Assembly (NCBI GenBank): GCA_006844635.1
Contig: SPJO01000124.1
Coordinates: 18,018 to 82,017 of the forward strand
Direction of reading: 5' to 3'
DNA: 64,000 nucleotides
Origin: Methylophilaceae bacterium
GTDB lineage: Bacteria; Pseudomonadota; Gammaproteobacteria; Burkholderiales; Methylophilaceae
Within the stretch, counting starts at the first letter, position 1, and each line of letters opens with the position of its first letter. The notes beneath the pieces were generated by a model. That model did no database searches, was not told where the DNA came from, and worked only from the letters and a program-made list of their open reading frames with translations. The translations under genes were made by a program, and so were the position numbers. Shown in pieces: positions 26,711-36,735 of this stretch.

Positions 26711-27448
26711 TTATAATTTCTCGTCATCTTTCCTTGATTTTTGTGTTTCATGCTTTTTATGACCGCCAATCGCCAAACCTGGTCGCAACAAACTACGCTT
26801 CCAGCTAGGCTTTAAGAAGGTAATATTAACTACCCGTTTTTTAGCGACAATCACATATCGACCGCCCATTCTTGGCCACCAATTTGCCCCAAGACTTTCC
26901 AGCAAAGAAAAACGTTTTAACCACCGGCTATTATTAATCGGTAATTCGTAACCAAAAAACTGCACCTCTACAAACTCCAAATTCAGTAGTTTCAACCAGT
27001 CCTTTATGCGTGATAGAGAGAAAAACTGCCCACACCACGGGTAATTATCTTTTTTAGCAAAAAACTTCCTAATGCCCCAAGCGCTATAGGGGTTGAACAC
27101 GGTCATTATCAAATAACCCTCCGGTACAAGTACCCTAGAGGCTTCTCTCAGTGTCTGATGTGGGTTATCGCTAAATTCAAGCGCATGTGGCAAGCATAAC
27201 AAATCGACAGTATTTTCAGCAAAAGGCAGATAACCGCTTTCACAGCGTAAATCACCTTTTTTATTACCTGCTGAAACAATATGGGCAATGCGTGAATTCT
27301 TTAAGCAATCGATATGCAGCATCCCAACTTGTACGGCATGAAAACCAAAAACGTCCGCAACTGCGAGGTCATACAGTTCCTGCTCTTTTGCCAGCAAACG
27401 TTTCCCTAGCGTGGTATCTACCCAAGTATCTTGTTTGTGTATACGCAT
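26711..27448 (-). CDS. SAM-dependent methyltransferase family protein
   Basis: This 245-residue protein has a class I methyltransferase fold. The middle region YLPFAENTVDLLCLPHALEFSDNP with HQTLREASRVLVPEGYLIM matches Methyltransf_11 motifs, whereas the glycine-rich SAM motif I is weak. It is the conserved unnamed methyltransferase found between gloB and rnhA in many proteobacteria. The substrate is unknown. It is transcribed divergently from gloB with a 69-base gap and runs directly into rnhA. Confidence 0.8.
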   Translation of the reverse strand: MRIHKQDTWVDTTLGKRLLAKEQELYDLAVADVFGFHAVQVGMLHIDCLKNSRIAHIVSAGNKKGDLRCESGYLPFAENTVDLLCLPHALEFSDNPHQTLREASRVLVPEGYLIMTVFNPYSAWGIRKFFAKKDNYPWCGQFFSLSRIKDWLKLLNLEFVEVQFFGYELPINNSRWLKRFSLLESLGANWWPRMGGRYVIVAKKRVVNITFLKPSWKRSLLRPGLAIGGHKKHETQKSRKDDEKL

Positions 27449-27517
27449 TTAATGATTGACAAAAATTCTAATAAATCCAATAGTTGTTGTTTTCAGTTAA
27501 TAATCATTGCCCACTAG

Positions 27518-28282
27518 ATGTCTATCGAAACATTATCAATAGTGCCTATTCCAGCTTTTGAGGACAATTATATATGGCTTTTACACAATAGGTACGATGC
27601 TGTTGTAATCGATCCAGGTGATGCTCAACCCGTTATTGATATGCTGGAAAAGCATTCGCTAAAGCTCCGCGCCATATTAATTACACATCATCATTCAGAC
27701 CATATCGGCGGGGTCGAAACACTCATTGAACAATTTTCACCCCAAGTTTATGCACCACAATACGAACAATATCCATTTCAGCATATTTCACTCAGTGCTG
27801 GCGACCAGATCACCCTAGCGCCGCTGAAGCTATCATTCGAAGTTTTATGGTTGCCAGGGCATACTCTAGGGCACATTGCGTATGTCAATGCAGATTATTT
27901 ATTCTGCGGTGATGTCTTATTTGGCGCAGGCTGCGGTCGCTTATTTGAAGGTACCCCTGAACAGATGCTTCAGTCCTTGAAGCAATTAAAAACACTCAGT
28001 GCTGGCATCAACGTTTACTGCACACATGAGTATACCGCACACAATATTAATTTTGCATTAACACTAGAACCCGACAACCTAGACTTACAACAACGAAAAG
28101 CTGATGTTGAGCATTTAAGGCAACAAATGCTTCCCAGCTTACCTAGTACCGTAGACCTAGAATTGAGAACAAACCCTTTCTTACGCTGTACACAAACCAG
28201 CATTATTGAAAATTCACATGCTGACAAAGAAGATGAACTATCTGTATTTAGCAAAATAAGGGCACTAAGAAATCATTATTAA
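27518..28282 (+). CDS. gloB: Hydroxyacylglutathione hydrolase (glyoxalase II)
   Basis: GloB hydrolyses S-lactoylglutathione in methylglyoxal detoxification. The 254 residues carry the metallo-beta-lactamase metal motif THHHSDHIGG, then LPGHTLGH, FCGDVLFGAGCGRLFEG, and the CTHEYT histidine. The C-terminal glutathione-binding region ending LRTNPFLRC is also conserved. It is of normal size and lies in the conserved gloB/methyltransferase/rnhA/dnaQ neighbourhood, followed by mltD. Confidence 0.95.
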   Translation: MSIETLSIVPIPAFEDNYIWLLHNRYDAVVIDPGDAQPVIDMLEKHSLKLRAILITHHHSDHIGGVETLIEQFSPQVYAPQYEQYPFQHISLSAGDQITLAPLKLSFEVLWLPGHTLGHIAYVNADYLFCGDVLFGAGCGRLFEGTPEQMLQSLKQLKTLSAGINVYCTHEYTAHNINFALTLEPDNLDLQQRKADVEHLRQQMLPSLPSTVDLELRTNPFLRCTQTSIIENSHADKEDELSVFSKIRALRNHY

Positions 28283-28384
28283 TCAAAATGATAATAAATA
28301 AACATGAAGTATAACTTTTACTTGACTATCCGCTATTGCACCGATAGTATTACCTCCAATATTTTTTGGTAAATACCTAATTTT

Positions 28385-30001
28385 ATGCAGAAAAGCACGC
28401 AACACTTAGCGCTTAATCACGTATGGCAAAGTATCCGAAGTGACTACTTTGCAATAGCATTGATTGTTTTCTGTGCTGCCTTTACCTCACAAGCACTTGC
28501 GCAGACCAATGCGAAAGGTGTCACACTTGAATTTCTGATTGAAGATGTTATCGAAGAAACGGTAACAGACATTCACGTATCAACAGATAGCACAAAAGAA
28601 GTAACAGCCTCTGAACTACCGCCGTTACAAGCAGAACCAGGTAACATTTGGTTACGCATTCAAGCGGGTTATGCAATGCCCGACATCATTTCACCCTATA
28701 CCGCTAAATATGAACGGCTATACGCTTCAAAGCCAGAATATGTTGCACAAATGATGTCGCGCAGCCAAAAATACCTATTCTATGTAGTAGAAGAAGTAGA
28801 AAAGCGTGGCATGCCGATGGAAATTGCATTACTCCCGATGATAGAGAGTGCATATAACCCAAAAGCCATATCACGTAGCAAAGCCGTTGGCATTTGGCAG
28901 TTTATGCCAGCCACTGGTAAACACTTTGGCTTAAAGCAAAATTGGTGGTCAGATCATCGCAGAGATGTTGTCGCATCAACTGATGCTGCGTTGAGCTATT
29001 TAGAGAAATTACATGGGATGTTCGGTAGCTGGGATTTAGCATTAGCTGCCTATAATGCTGGAGAAGGTACCGTTGGCCGCGCGATTGCAAAAAATCAAAA
29101 ACGAGGCTTGCCTACTAACTACCAAAGTTTAAAACTACCCTTAGAAACAACACATTACGTTCCAAAACTGCAAGCAATTAAGAATATTGTCAACAACCCT
29201 GATCAGTATGGCTTATTCATTGCACCGATTCCTGATGAAGCGTATTTTGCGGAAATTGATGCGCCAGCACAAATTGACGCCAAACTAGCCGCACAACTAG
29301 CAGGGATTTCAGGTGATGAGTTTGCACTACTCAACCCACGCTTTAATCGACCTGTTGTAGCGTCAAAGCAGAGCACACATAAGATACTGCTGCCAATTGA
29401 TTCAATTGAGCACTTTGAACAAAATTTAAATACACATGACCAATCATTAATTAGTTGGAAAATCTATAGCGCCAAACGTGGTGAGCGTGTCGCAAGCATT
29501 GCGAAGAAATTCAATATCAATACAAAAAAACTACGTAAAATCAATAGCCTGCCTAAACAGCGCACGCTAAGTAAAAACTTGCATATTCTCGTCCCAGCCA
29601 AAGCATCAGAATCACATCAAATCAATGTTGCGAAACTATCAAAGCAAAAGCTTAGAAGCAACAGCCGAACGCGACATGTTAAGCATCGAATTAAACGTGG
29701 TGAAACTCTGAGTGCCCTTGCTAAACGCTACGGCACCAATACACGAGCATTAATGCGATTAAACCGCTTAAAATCGACTAGGCTAAAAATCGGGCAGGTT
29801 ATTAAAGTCAAAGGCAAACCATCGCGCGCCAGACACGTTAAACACAAAATTAAACGTGGTGAAACACTGAGTGCACTGGCTAAGCGTTATGGTACGAATA
29901 CGAGAGCGCTGATGAAATTAAACCGTTTAAAATCAACCAAGCTAAAAATCGGCCAAGTCATTAAAGTTAAAGGTAAGCGCAGACGTACCAAGCGAATTTA
30001 A
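28385..30001 (+). CDS. mltD: Membrane-bound lytic murein transglycosylase D with three LysM repeats
   Basis: MltD cleaves peptidoglycan glycan strands to 1,6-anhydromuramic products. The 538-residue precursor has an N-terminal hydrophobic segment ending SQALAQ (about residues 22-40), so it looks secreted rather than lipid-anchored. The SLT domain has the catalytic Glu in MIESAYNP near 154, plus GIWQFMPATG and AAYNAGEG. Three LysM peptidoglycan-binding repeats follow, near 359-407, 431-477 and 484-530. The last two are almost identical in protein sequence but differ at many silent positions. The protein ends in a strongly basic tail. Confidence 0.93.
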   Translation: MQKSTQHLALNHVWQSIRSDYFAIALIVFCAAFTSQALAQTNAKGVTLEFLIEDVIEETVTDIHVSTDSTKEVTASELPPLQAEPGNIWLRIQAGYAMPDIISPYTAKYERLYASKPEYVAQMMSRSQKYLFYVVEEVEKRGMPMEIALLPMIESAYNPKAISRSKAVGIWQFMPATGKHFGLKQNWWSDHRRDVVASTDAALSYLEKLHGMFGSWDLALAAYNAGEGTVGRAIAKNQKRGLPTNYQSLKLPLETTHYVPKLQAIKNIVNNPDQYGLFIAPIPDEAYFAEIDAPAQIDAKLAAQLAGISGDEFALLNPRFNRPVVASKQSTHKILLPIDSIEHFEQNLNTHDQSLISWKIYSAKRGERVASIAKKFNINTKKLRKINSLPKQRTLSKNLHILVPAKASESHQINVAKLSKQKLRSNSRTRHVKHRIKRGETLSALAKRYGTNTRALMRLNRLKSTRLKIGQVIKVKGKPSRARHVKHKIKRGETLSALAKRYGTNTRALMKLNRLKSTKLKIGQVIKVKGKRRRTKRI

Positions 30002-30054
30002 GTGGCGCAACAACAGGCTATAATAAGCTTAAGTTAACTCCTTAGACAGTAGGC

Positions 30055-31731
30055 ATGACAACGCTTTCATTGCTAAATACGCCATCAATCAAGAAAACCT
30101 TACCCCTAATAGGCCTGCTATTAGCATCACTGCTATTGACTGCTTGTAGTAACCCGCAAAACGAGGCAGTTGATTACAGTCAGCAGTTCCCTGTTGCCGA
30201 TGGTGGGACTATGGTGGATGCCATGATTGGTGAGCCAACAGGTTTGATTTTCATGGTGTCAGGAGACTCGGCCTCATCTGCTATTACCGCCAAAATATTT
30301 AACAGTTTACTTACCTACAATGGTGACTTGGATTTAAAAGGTGAGTTAGCCGAAAACTGGTCAATCTCTCAAGATCAAAAAACCATTACCTTTACCCTCA
30401 AAAAGAATCTCAAATGGGCCGATGGAAAACCACTCACTAGCCACGATGTGTTATTTACATGGCAGTTGATTACGAATGAAGCAACGCGCAGCCCATATGC
30501 ATCAGACTTTCAGTTGGTCAAAAAAGCTGAAGCACCAACCCCCCTCACCTTTACAGTCACCTATGCACAAGCTTACGCCCCAGCGCTTGATAGCTGGGCT
30601 AGTTTACAAATCCTACCGGAGCACTTACTTAAAGGGCAAGACATACACACGACGGTTTTTGCCAGGAAACCAATTGGCAGCCACCACTATCAATTAGACG
30701 ATTGGCAACAAGGAGAGCATATTAAGCTTTCTCGTAACCCGCTAGCTGTATTAGGCCCAGCCCATATTGAGCACTTAGTCACCCGCATTATTCCGGATAA
30801 ATCTGCCCAATTTCTAGAACTGATGGCAGGCCATATAGACAGCATGGGCTTAGATCCCATTAAATACTCAAGGGTGATTCCAGCACGGCCAGCACTGAAG
30901 AAAAAACTAAACCTATACAAAGAGCTAGGCAACAGCTACACCTACCTCGGGTTTAACTTAAAGCGTAAACCATTTGATGATGTACGCGTACGCAAAGCCA
31001 TCAACTATGCGATTGATAAGCAAGAAATCATTGATGGCGTTTACCTAGGCTTAGGGATTAATATTGCCTCACCTTATAAGCCTGGCACACGTTGGAGCAA
31101 CCCTACATTAACGCCCTACGCATATAATCCTGAAAAAGCACGTAGCTTATTAAAGGAAGCAGGCTTTAGCGATAGCGATGGCGATGGTGTTTTAGAGTTA
31201 AATGGTAAGCCTTTTGCTTTCGAGATTGTTACCAACCAAAACAAAGAACGTGAAAAATCAGCTGTAATTATCCAAAGAAGACTAAAAGAAATAGGCATCG
31301 AAGTCAGGATACGTGCAATTGAATGGGCTAGTTTCATTAGTCGCTTCATCAATACAGGTGATTTTGATGTTGTGATTTTAGGCTGGGGGTTAGGCTTAGA
31401 CCCAGACCAATATAATATTTGGCACTCTAGCCAACAAGCACCGGGGCAGTTTAACTTCGTGGGTTATCATAACCCCAAAGTGGACGAACTCTTAGAAAAA
31501 GGCCGCACTGAAATGAACCCAGATAGGCGTATGGCGATTTATCATGACTTTGCTAAAGAACTGCTAGAAGACAGCCCGATTGTTTATCTATCTGCAGGCT
31601 ATGGCCTAACAGCTATACACAAACGCATTCAAGGTGTAGCAGATCCAGTGCCAGCTGCTGGTGTCGGCTATGATTCACATCGTTGGTATATTCCGCAGCG
31701 TTACCGTCAAAATCAAATCAGTGAGCACTAA
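30055..31731 (+). CDS. Extracellular solute-binding lipoprotein, family 5 (peptide ABC transport)
   Basis: This 558-residue substrate-binding protein of the OppA/DppA type has a signal peptide with lipobox LLTACSN (Cys near residue 31), so it should be anchored to a membrane in the periplasm. SBP_bac_5 motifs include ENWSISQDQKTITFTLKK, WADGKPLTSHDVLFTW, and RKAINYAIDKQEIIDG. The two following permease genes are separated by 3 and 1 bases, giving a transport operon. No ATPase gene follows, so the energy-coupling subunit must be encoded elsewhere. The ligand is probably an oligopeptide but is not determinable here. Confidence 0.92.
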   Translation: MTTLSLLNTPSIKKTLPLIGLLLASLLLTACSNPQNEAVDYSQQFPVADGGTMVDAMIGEPTGLIFMVSGDSASSAITAKIFNSLLTYNGDLDLKGELAENWSISQDQKTITFTLKKNLKWADGKPLTSHDVLFTWQLITNEATRSPYASDFQLVKKAEAPTPLTFTVTYAQAYAPALDSWASLQILPEHLLKGQDIHTTVFARKPIGSHHYQLDDWQQGEHIKLSRNPLAVLGPAHIEHLVTRIIPDKSAQFLELMAGHIDSMGLDPIKYSRVIPARPALKKKLNLYKELGNSYTYLGFNLKRKPFDDVRVRKAINYAIDKQEIIDGVYLGLGINIASPYKPGTRWSNPTLTPYAYNPEKARSLLKEAGFSDSDGDGVLELNGKPFAFEIVTNQNKEREKSAVIIQRRLKEIGIEVRIRAIEWASFISRFINTGDFDVVILGWGLGLDPDQYNIWHSSQQAPGQFNFVGYHNPKVDELLEKGRTEMNPDRRMAIYHDFAKELLEDSPIVYLSAGYGLTAIHKRIQGVADPVPAAGVGYDSHRWYIPQRYRQNQISEH

Positions 31732-31734
31732 ACG

Positions 31735-32757
31735 ATGCTTAAATACTTGATCAAACGTATATTGTGGATGGTGCCAATACTGATTGGCATCAGCCTAATT
31801 TCATTCTTTATCATGCACCTAGCACCTGGTGACATCACAAGCAACGAAGCGGCCTTCAACCCAGAAACCAGTGAAGAATCACGCCAAAAACTAAGAGAAC
31901 TCTACAACTTAGACAAACCCGTCATCGTGCAATATGGCCTTTGGCTAAAGCGCATGGTGAAACTTGACTTTGGTCATTCATTCAAATCACACCAAAAACC
32001 AGTCTTTCTTGGCACGACAGATAAGGATGGCAATTATACAAAAGGCCTAATCGAGCAAGCCCTTCCCATTACATTGATGATCAATCTATTAGGGCTTGCG
32101 ATTACCCTATTACTGGCAATCCCACTCGGGGTATTGTCTGCGCGAAAATATCAACAATGGCAAGATAAATCTATCACTTTATTTAACTTTATTGGCTTTT
32201 CTATTCCCGGCTTTTGGTTATCTTTATTGCTGATGTACTGGCTTGGCGTTGTTAATGACTGGCTACCTATTTCGGGCTTGCATAACTTAAATTACGAACA
32301 CCTTGATACATGGGGGAAAATAAAAGACACAGCAAGCCATTTGGTGCTTCCTGTACTTATCCCCTCGATTACAGGATTAGCCAGCATCACATTATTTGTG
32401 AAAAATGGCATGCTCGATGTCTTACACCAGGATTACATTACGACTGCTCGAGCAAAAGGCTTAACGGAACACAAGGTTGTGTACACTCACGCCTTACGGA
32501 ATGCCCTATTACCTTTAATTACGATTATTGGTCTGTCGATTCCCGGCTTAATCGGCGGCTCGGTTATTTCAGAAACTATTTTCGCCATTGATGGTATGGG
32601 CAAATTGTTTTTCGATGCTGTCACCAGTCGTGACTTTCCAGTTGTCATGGGCATCCTCACCATAGGCTCAGCTTTAACCCTGCTAGGCAATTTAATTGCT
32701 GACATTGCCTATGCTTGGGCAGACCCTAGGGTTCGACGTGGTGTGGCGAGGGGTTAG
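31735..32757 (+). CDS. ABC transporter permease (DppB/OppB type)
   Basis: This 340-residue inner-membrane permease has an N-terminal helix (MLKYLIKRILWMVPILIGIS), the OppB N-terminal segment, and about five further helices. The EAA coupling loop is recognisable in TTARAKGLTEHKVVYTHAL near residues 235-255. The IGLSIPGLIGGSVISE segment follows. It pairs with the next permease to form the transmembrane pore for the peptide-binding lipoprotein encoded just upstream. Confidence 0.92.
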   Translation: MLKYLIKRILWMVPILIGISLISFFIMHLAPGDITSNEAAFNPETSEESRQKLRELYNLDKPVIVQYGLWLKRMVKLDFGHSFKSHQKPVFLGTTDKDGNYTKGLIEQALPITLMINLLGLAITLLLAIPLGVLSARKYQQWQDKSITLFNFIGFSIPGFWLSLLLMYWLGVVNDWLPISGLHNLNYEHLDTWGKIKDTASHLVLPVLIPSITGLASITLFVKNGMLDVLHQDYITTARAKGLTEHKVVYTHALRNALLPLITIIGLSIPGLIGGSVISETIFAIDGMGKLFFDAVTSRDFPVVMGILTIGSALTLLGNLIADIAYAWADPRVRRGVARG

Positions 32758-32758
32758 C

Positions 32759-33595
32759 ATGAATAGCAATTTATTCAATAAAGTGCTTGAAAATCCACTA
32801 TCAAAAGCAGGCTTTGTGATTATCGTCAGCATTTTTCTATTAGCTATGCTAGCGCCATTAATTGCACCGTATGACCCGAACGACTTTGACGTCAAATCCA
32901 TCTTACTAGCACCCTCTTGGCAACACTGGATGGGTACTGATGGTTTAGGCAGAGATGTGTTCAGTCGCATGCTCTATGGTGGCAGGGTTTCACTACTCGT
33001 TGGCTTTGTAGCGGTTGGTATTTCTACAGCAATTGGTATTATCCTAGGCGCATTAGCTGGTTATTACCGTGGCTGGGTCGATACGGTGATTATGCGACTC
33101 GTCGATGTCATGCTATCTATTCCGAGTTTCTTTCTAATTCTAGCGGTTATTGCATTCCTCACGCCCTCTATTATCAATATTATGGTCGTGATCGGCCTGA
33201 CCTCTTGGATGAGCGTCACGCGCCTAGTCCGTGCTGAGTTTTTAAGCTTAAATGACCGTGAATTCATTATGGCCTCGCGCACCTTGGGCGCGAAAGATGC
33301 TCGCATCATTTTTAGTCATTTACTACCCAATAGTCTTACTCCAATTATCGTTAGTGCAGTATTAGGTGTCGCCGGTGCTGTGTTAATGGAATCAGGCCTC
33401 AGCTTTCTAGGCTTAGGCGTACAACCCCCTCACGCATCATGGGGAAACATCCTGACGGATGGTAAGGAATATATCCAATTCGCATGGTGGTTGTCGCTCT
33501 TCCCTGGTATGGCGATTTTGATCACCGTGTTAGGGTATAATCTACTCGGAGAAGGATTACGTGATGCCTTAGATCCAAGGAGTGAAGCTAAGTAG
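32759..33595 (+). CDS. ABC transporter permease (DppC/OppC type)
   Basis: The second transmembrane subunit has 278 residues from the ATG at 32759, which has GAGGGG just upstream and starts one base after the preceding stop. The frame is open earlier, but that would overlap the upstream gene for 60 bases and does not fit the family. The DppC features LAPYDPNDFD-like LIAPYDPNDFD and MGTDGLGRDVFSRMLYGG are present. The EAA loop lies in MASRTLGAKDARIIFSHLLPN. The gene ends 43 bases before fabI, with no dppD/dppF-type ATPase gene between. Confidence 0.93.
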   Translation: MNSNLFNKVLENPLSKAGFVIIVSIFLLAMLAPLIAPYDPNDFDVKSILLAPSWQHWMGTDGLGRDVFSRMLYGGRVSLLVGFVAVGISTAIGIILGALAGYYRGWVDTVIMRLVDVMLSIPSFFLILAVIAFLTPSIINIMVVIGLTSWMSVTRLVRAEFLSLNDREFIMASRTLGAKDARIIFSHLLPNSLTPIIVSAVLGVAGAVLMESGLSFLGLGVQPPHASWGNILTDGKEYIQFAWWLSLFPGMAILITVLGYNLLGEGLRDALDPRSEAK

Positions 33596-33638
33596 GTGAA
33601 GCGTAAAATAGTAATAACATTATCGATTAGGAAATAAT

Positions 33639-34424
33639 ATGGGATTTTTAGCAGGAAAAAAAATACTGATTGCTGGTTTGCTAAGTAATCGTTCAATCGC
33701 CTACGGTATCGCTAAAGCAATGCATCGTGAGGGTGCTGAGCTAGCATTTACCTTTCAAGTGGATAAGCACGAAAAACGTGTCAGAGACTTAGCAGCGGAC
33801 TTCGATTCAACCATTGTACTGCCTTGTGATGTCGCTGAAGACGCACAAATCGAAGCATTATTCCCTGCCCTGGCAGAGCATTGGGATGGCCTAGATGGCA
33901 TCGTCCATTCCATTGCTTTCGTACCGAAAGTCGCATTGGATGGTGACTACTTAGATAATGTCGATCGTGAGTACTTCCGCATTGCACATGATATTAGTTC
34001 ATACAGCTTTTCAGCGATGGCAAAAGCCGCTTACCCAATGATGGAAGGTCGAAATGGCAGCTTGCTGACATTAAGTTATTTAGGGGCTGAACGCACGATG
34101 CCTAACTACAATGTCATGGGTGTTGCAAAAGCTAGCTTAGAAGCCAATGTGCGCTACTTAGCGCAAAGCCTTGGCCCTAGAGGCATTCGCGTCAACGCAG
34201 TCTCTGCTGGCCCGATTAAAACCCTAGCAGCATCCGGCATTAGTGACTTCGACAAAATGATTGGCTTTAATGAGAAGCACGCAGCCATGCGCAGAAACGT
34301 CACCATTGAAGAAGTGGGCAATGCTGCGGCATTTTTATCAAGCGATTTAGCCTCAGGTATTACCGGTGAGATTACTTATGTCGACGGTGGGATGAATATT
34401 ACTGCAGCAGGTCAAATTGATTAA
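33639..34424 (+). CDS. fabI: Enoyl-[acyl-carrier-protein] reductase (NADH)
   Basis: FabI reduces trans-2-enoyl-ACP in each round of fatty acid synthesis. The 261 residues have the divergent SDR NADH motif near [13 protein letters not shown], the SIAFVPK segment, and the catalytic YNVMGVAK (Tyr-x6-Lys, about 157-164). [10 protein letters not shown] and DGGMNITA are also typical. AGGAAA precedes the ATG. A bidirectional terminator separates it from ppiD. Confidence 0.97.
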   Translation: MGFLAGKKILIAGLLSNRSIAYGIAKAMHREGAELAFTFQVDKHEKRVRDLAADFDSTIVLPCDVAEDAQIEALFPALAEHWDGLDGIVHSIAFVPKVALDGDYLDNVDREYFRIAHDISSYSFSAMAKAAYPMMEGRNGSLLTLSYLGAERTMPNYNVMGVAKASLEANVRYLAQSLGPRGIRVNAVSAGPIKTLAASGISDFDKMIGFNEKHAAMRRNVTIEEVGNAAAFLSSDLASGITGEITYVDGGMNITAAGQID

Positions 34425-34442
34425 AATTTAACGTAGTAAATG

Positions 34443-34483
34443 TGCAATAAAAAAGCTGACATATCGTCAGCTTTTTTATTGCA
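34443..34483. terminator. Bidirectional terminator between fabI and ppiD
   Basis: An inverted repeat has the core AGCTGAC-N6-GTCAGCT with A6/T6 tracts and outer TGCAAT/ATTGCA arms. It lies between convergent genes. Confidence 0.88.
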
Positions 34484-34494
34484 ATCTAGTAGCC

Positions 34495-36396
34495 TTATTG
34501 TTGAGTACCCGCTAACAATTGCTGGCTTACTTCAATATCTGCTTTCGCTTTCAGCGACTGCCCATAAGCACTAACATACTCTTGTGCGATAGCAGCCTCA
34601 TACTCTGATTGCACCATGGTTTTCAAGCTATCATCTTCAGCAACGGCATCCGTCACACCTAAGACTTTAACCAATACATATGCACGATTACCATCTGCAA
34701 AACCTTTATAGGCTGGTAATGTCTCGGTATTAATTTTAAACACCTCGTTCATAACCGCTTCGGTTAAACCTTGCGCATCTTTACGATCCACAGTGACGGC
34801 TGGAATCCACTCCAAGCTCGCTGCTTCTTTTCCAGACGCAAGATCAGTTAACACAGCTTGGCCTTTTTCCTCTGCCAGTTTAATCGATTGCTCAAGTTGC
34901 AATACGGCTTTAATGCCCTCTTTGACATCATCAAAAGTTTTGGGTGCTTCTGGCTTATATTCGAGCACGCGCGCTGCAATTAAATTATTAGGAGAAACCT
35001 CTACCGCATCGGTGTTGCGCTTATCCTTTACTACCTCATCAGAAAACAACATGTTTGCTAATTGTCGGCTGTCTTTAAAGTATTTCACCGCATCTTCACG
35101 ACTGAGCCAGTCCGTTGGTTGCACGTCCAGTCCGAATCGTTTTGCTACAGGCTGTAAACTACCTGACTGCTCATAAACAATATTACTAAACTCTTCTGTT
35201 AAGCCAGCATATTTAATCTGCGCCTCTTGGAAAATAAGCTCACCTTTAATCTGTGGCTTCATGTCTTCAAAAGAGGACGACGCACCACTAATCCCGTCTA
35301 ATCTGATGATGTGATAGCCAAACTCAGATTCAACAATATCGCTAATCGCATCTACTTCCATATTAAAGACAGTGTCTTCAAATGGCTTTACCATTGCGCC
35401 ACGCCCAAAGCTGCCTAAACTACCGCCTTTAGTCGCCGACCCTGGATCTTCTGAATGCTTAGCAGCTAACTCTTCAAAGCGATCTGGGTTGCTATTCAGT
35501 TTTGCTTGAATTTCAAGTGCCTTCTCTTTTGCTACCTGTTTATCTTCGTCTGTCGCACTCACGCCAAAGCTAAATAAAATATGGCTTGCTTCACGTTGTT
35601 CATCACCTTGGAATCTTGTGATGTTCTCGTCATAGAATTTTTTGACATCTTCCTCAGAAACAGTCACATCCTTTAACAAGCTAGCAGCTGAAAGCAGTAC
35701 AAACTCCACTTTCACTTTTTCAGGTTCTTTGAATTTTTCTTTATGCTTTTCATAGTAAGCTTGGATTTGCTCTGGTGTCACTTCCACTTCAGGCAAAAAA
35801 TCAGCCGCTTTAATTTCTGTCGTACTGACTTCACGCTTTTGGTATTGGTATTTAGCTGATGCTTGTGCTACAGATTGTGGTGCAAATGCCAATCTAGCCA
35901 AATCATCTCGTGCTTGCGCAACAATCAAATCATTTCTAATACTAGCCTCTAATTGCGTCGCCGTTAAACCGTTTTGCTCTAATGTTTGCTGATAAATATC
36001 TTGTGAGAACTGGCCATCTTCTTGAAACTCTGGCCTACCTAAGATATGTTGGTTCAGCTGTGCATCACTGACTTTGAAGTTAGATTTGACCGTTTCAGCA
36101 TTCACCAAACGACGCATCACAAGACCGTCAAGAATAGACTTTTTGAATGCCGGGCTTTCTAATACCGTCGGATCAAATTGATCACCTCGTGCCTGCATAC
36201 GTGTTCGCACTGTTTCAACCGTATTACTATATTCTTGCAGTGACACTTCATCACCATTCACGGTAGCAATAGGCACATTACCACCTGCGCCAGTTAAGTA
36301 CTGATCAATACCAAACAGTGCAAATGGCACTGTAATCACGGCTAAAATAATTTTTGCTAACCACCCTTTTGAGTGATTCCGAATAAGCTCTAACAT
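34495..36396 (-). CDS. ppiD: Peptidyl-prolyl isomerase / periplasmic folding factor PpiD
   Basis: PpiD is an inner-membrane-anchored periplasmic chaperone near the Sec translocon. The 633 residues start with the cytoplasmic MLELIRNHSKGWLAKI segment and one membrane helix (about 16-33). A SurA-like N-domain follows (about 35-180). A parvulin domain covers about 265-360 (ASHILFSF, GGSLGSFGRGAMVKPFED, FGYHIIRLDG). A C-terminal chaperone region completes the protein. The position downstream of lon and hupB, with tRNA genes between, is the standard lon-hupB-ppiD order. Confidence 0.95.
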   Translation of the reverse strand: MLELIRNHSKGWLAKIILAVITVPFALFGIDQYLTGAGGNVPIATVNGDEVSLQEYSNTVETVRTRMQARGDQFDPTVLESPAFKKSILDGLVMRRLVNAETVKSNFKVSDAQLNQHILGRPEFQEDGQFSQDIYQQTLEQNGLTATQLEASIRNDLIVAQARDDLARLAFAPQSVAQASAKYQYQKREVSTTEIKAADFLPEVEVTPEQIQAYYEKHKEKFKEPEKVKVEFVLLSAASLLKDVTVSEEDVKKFYDENITRFQGDEQREASHILFSFGVSATDEDKQVAKEKALEIQAKLNSNPDRFEELAAKHSEDPGSATKGGSLGSFGRGAMVKPFEDTVFNMEVDAISDIVESEFGYHIIRLDGISGASSSFEDMKPQIKGELIFQEAQIKYAGLTEEFSNIVYEQSGSLQPVAKRFGLDVQPTDWLSREDAVKYFKDSRQLANMLFSDEVVKDKRNTDAVEVSPNNLIAARVLEYKPEAPKTFDDVKEGIKAVLQLEQSIKLAEEKGQAVLTDLASGKEAASLEWIPAVTVDRKDAQGLTEAVMNEVFKINTETLPAYKGFADGNRAYVLVKVLGVTDAVAEDDSLKTMVQSEYEAAIAQEYVSAYGQSLKAKADIEVSQQLLAGTQQ

Positions 36397-36533
36397 AAGT
36401 TTACTTTCAAGGTTTTAATAACCAAACACCAAAAAATTGAATCTAAAAATTAGCTACGTAATATACCATAATTGGTGTACAGAAGCACAGGGAAATCATC
36501 CGCCATACGAGACAAGTAACAGTGAGGGGATAA

Positions 36534-36566
36534 TAAAAAAGCGAACGGATTACGTTCGCTTTTTTG
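36534..36566 (-). terminator. Terminator after tRNA-Asp
   Basis: The stem GCGAACG-N5-CGTTCGC at 36541-36559 has A and T tracts on its two sides. On the minus strand it follows the tRNA-Asp 3' end by a few bases and ends in T6. Confidence 0.8.
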
Positions 36567-36569
36567 TGT

Positions 36570-36646
36570 TGGCGGAGCGGACGGGACTCGAACCCGCGAC
36601 CCCCGGCGTGACAGGCCGGTATTCTAACCAACTGAACTACCGCTCC
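36570..36646 (-). tRNA. tRNA-Asp (anticodon GTC)
   Basis: The minus strand shows a complete 77-base cloverleaf beginning GGAGCGGTAGTTCAGTTGG. The anticodon loop reads CCTGTCACG (GTC), the T-arm GGTTCGAGTCC, and 3' CCA is encoded (36570-36572). Acceptor arms GGAGCGG and CCGCTCC pair fully. It is followed by an intrinsic terminator and preceded by tRNA-Val on the same strand. Confidence 0.97.
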
Positions 36647-36735
36647 AGTATACGTTACTGCCAAATCACCTTGCAAAAATAAAGAGCGCTGCAATGAGCA
36701 CTCTCTATTGTTTAAGGCTAATGTTATAAAAGCTT

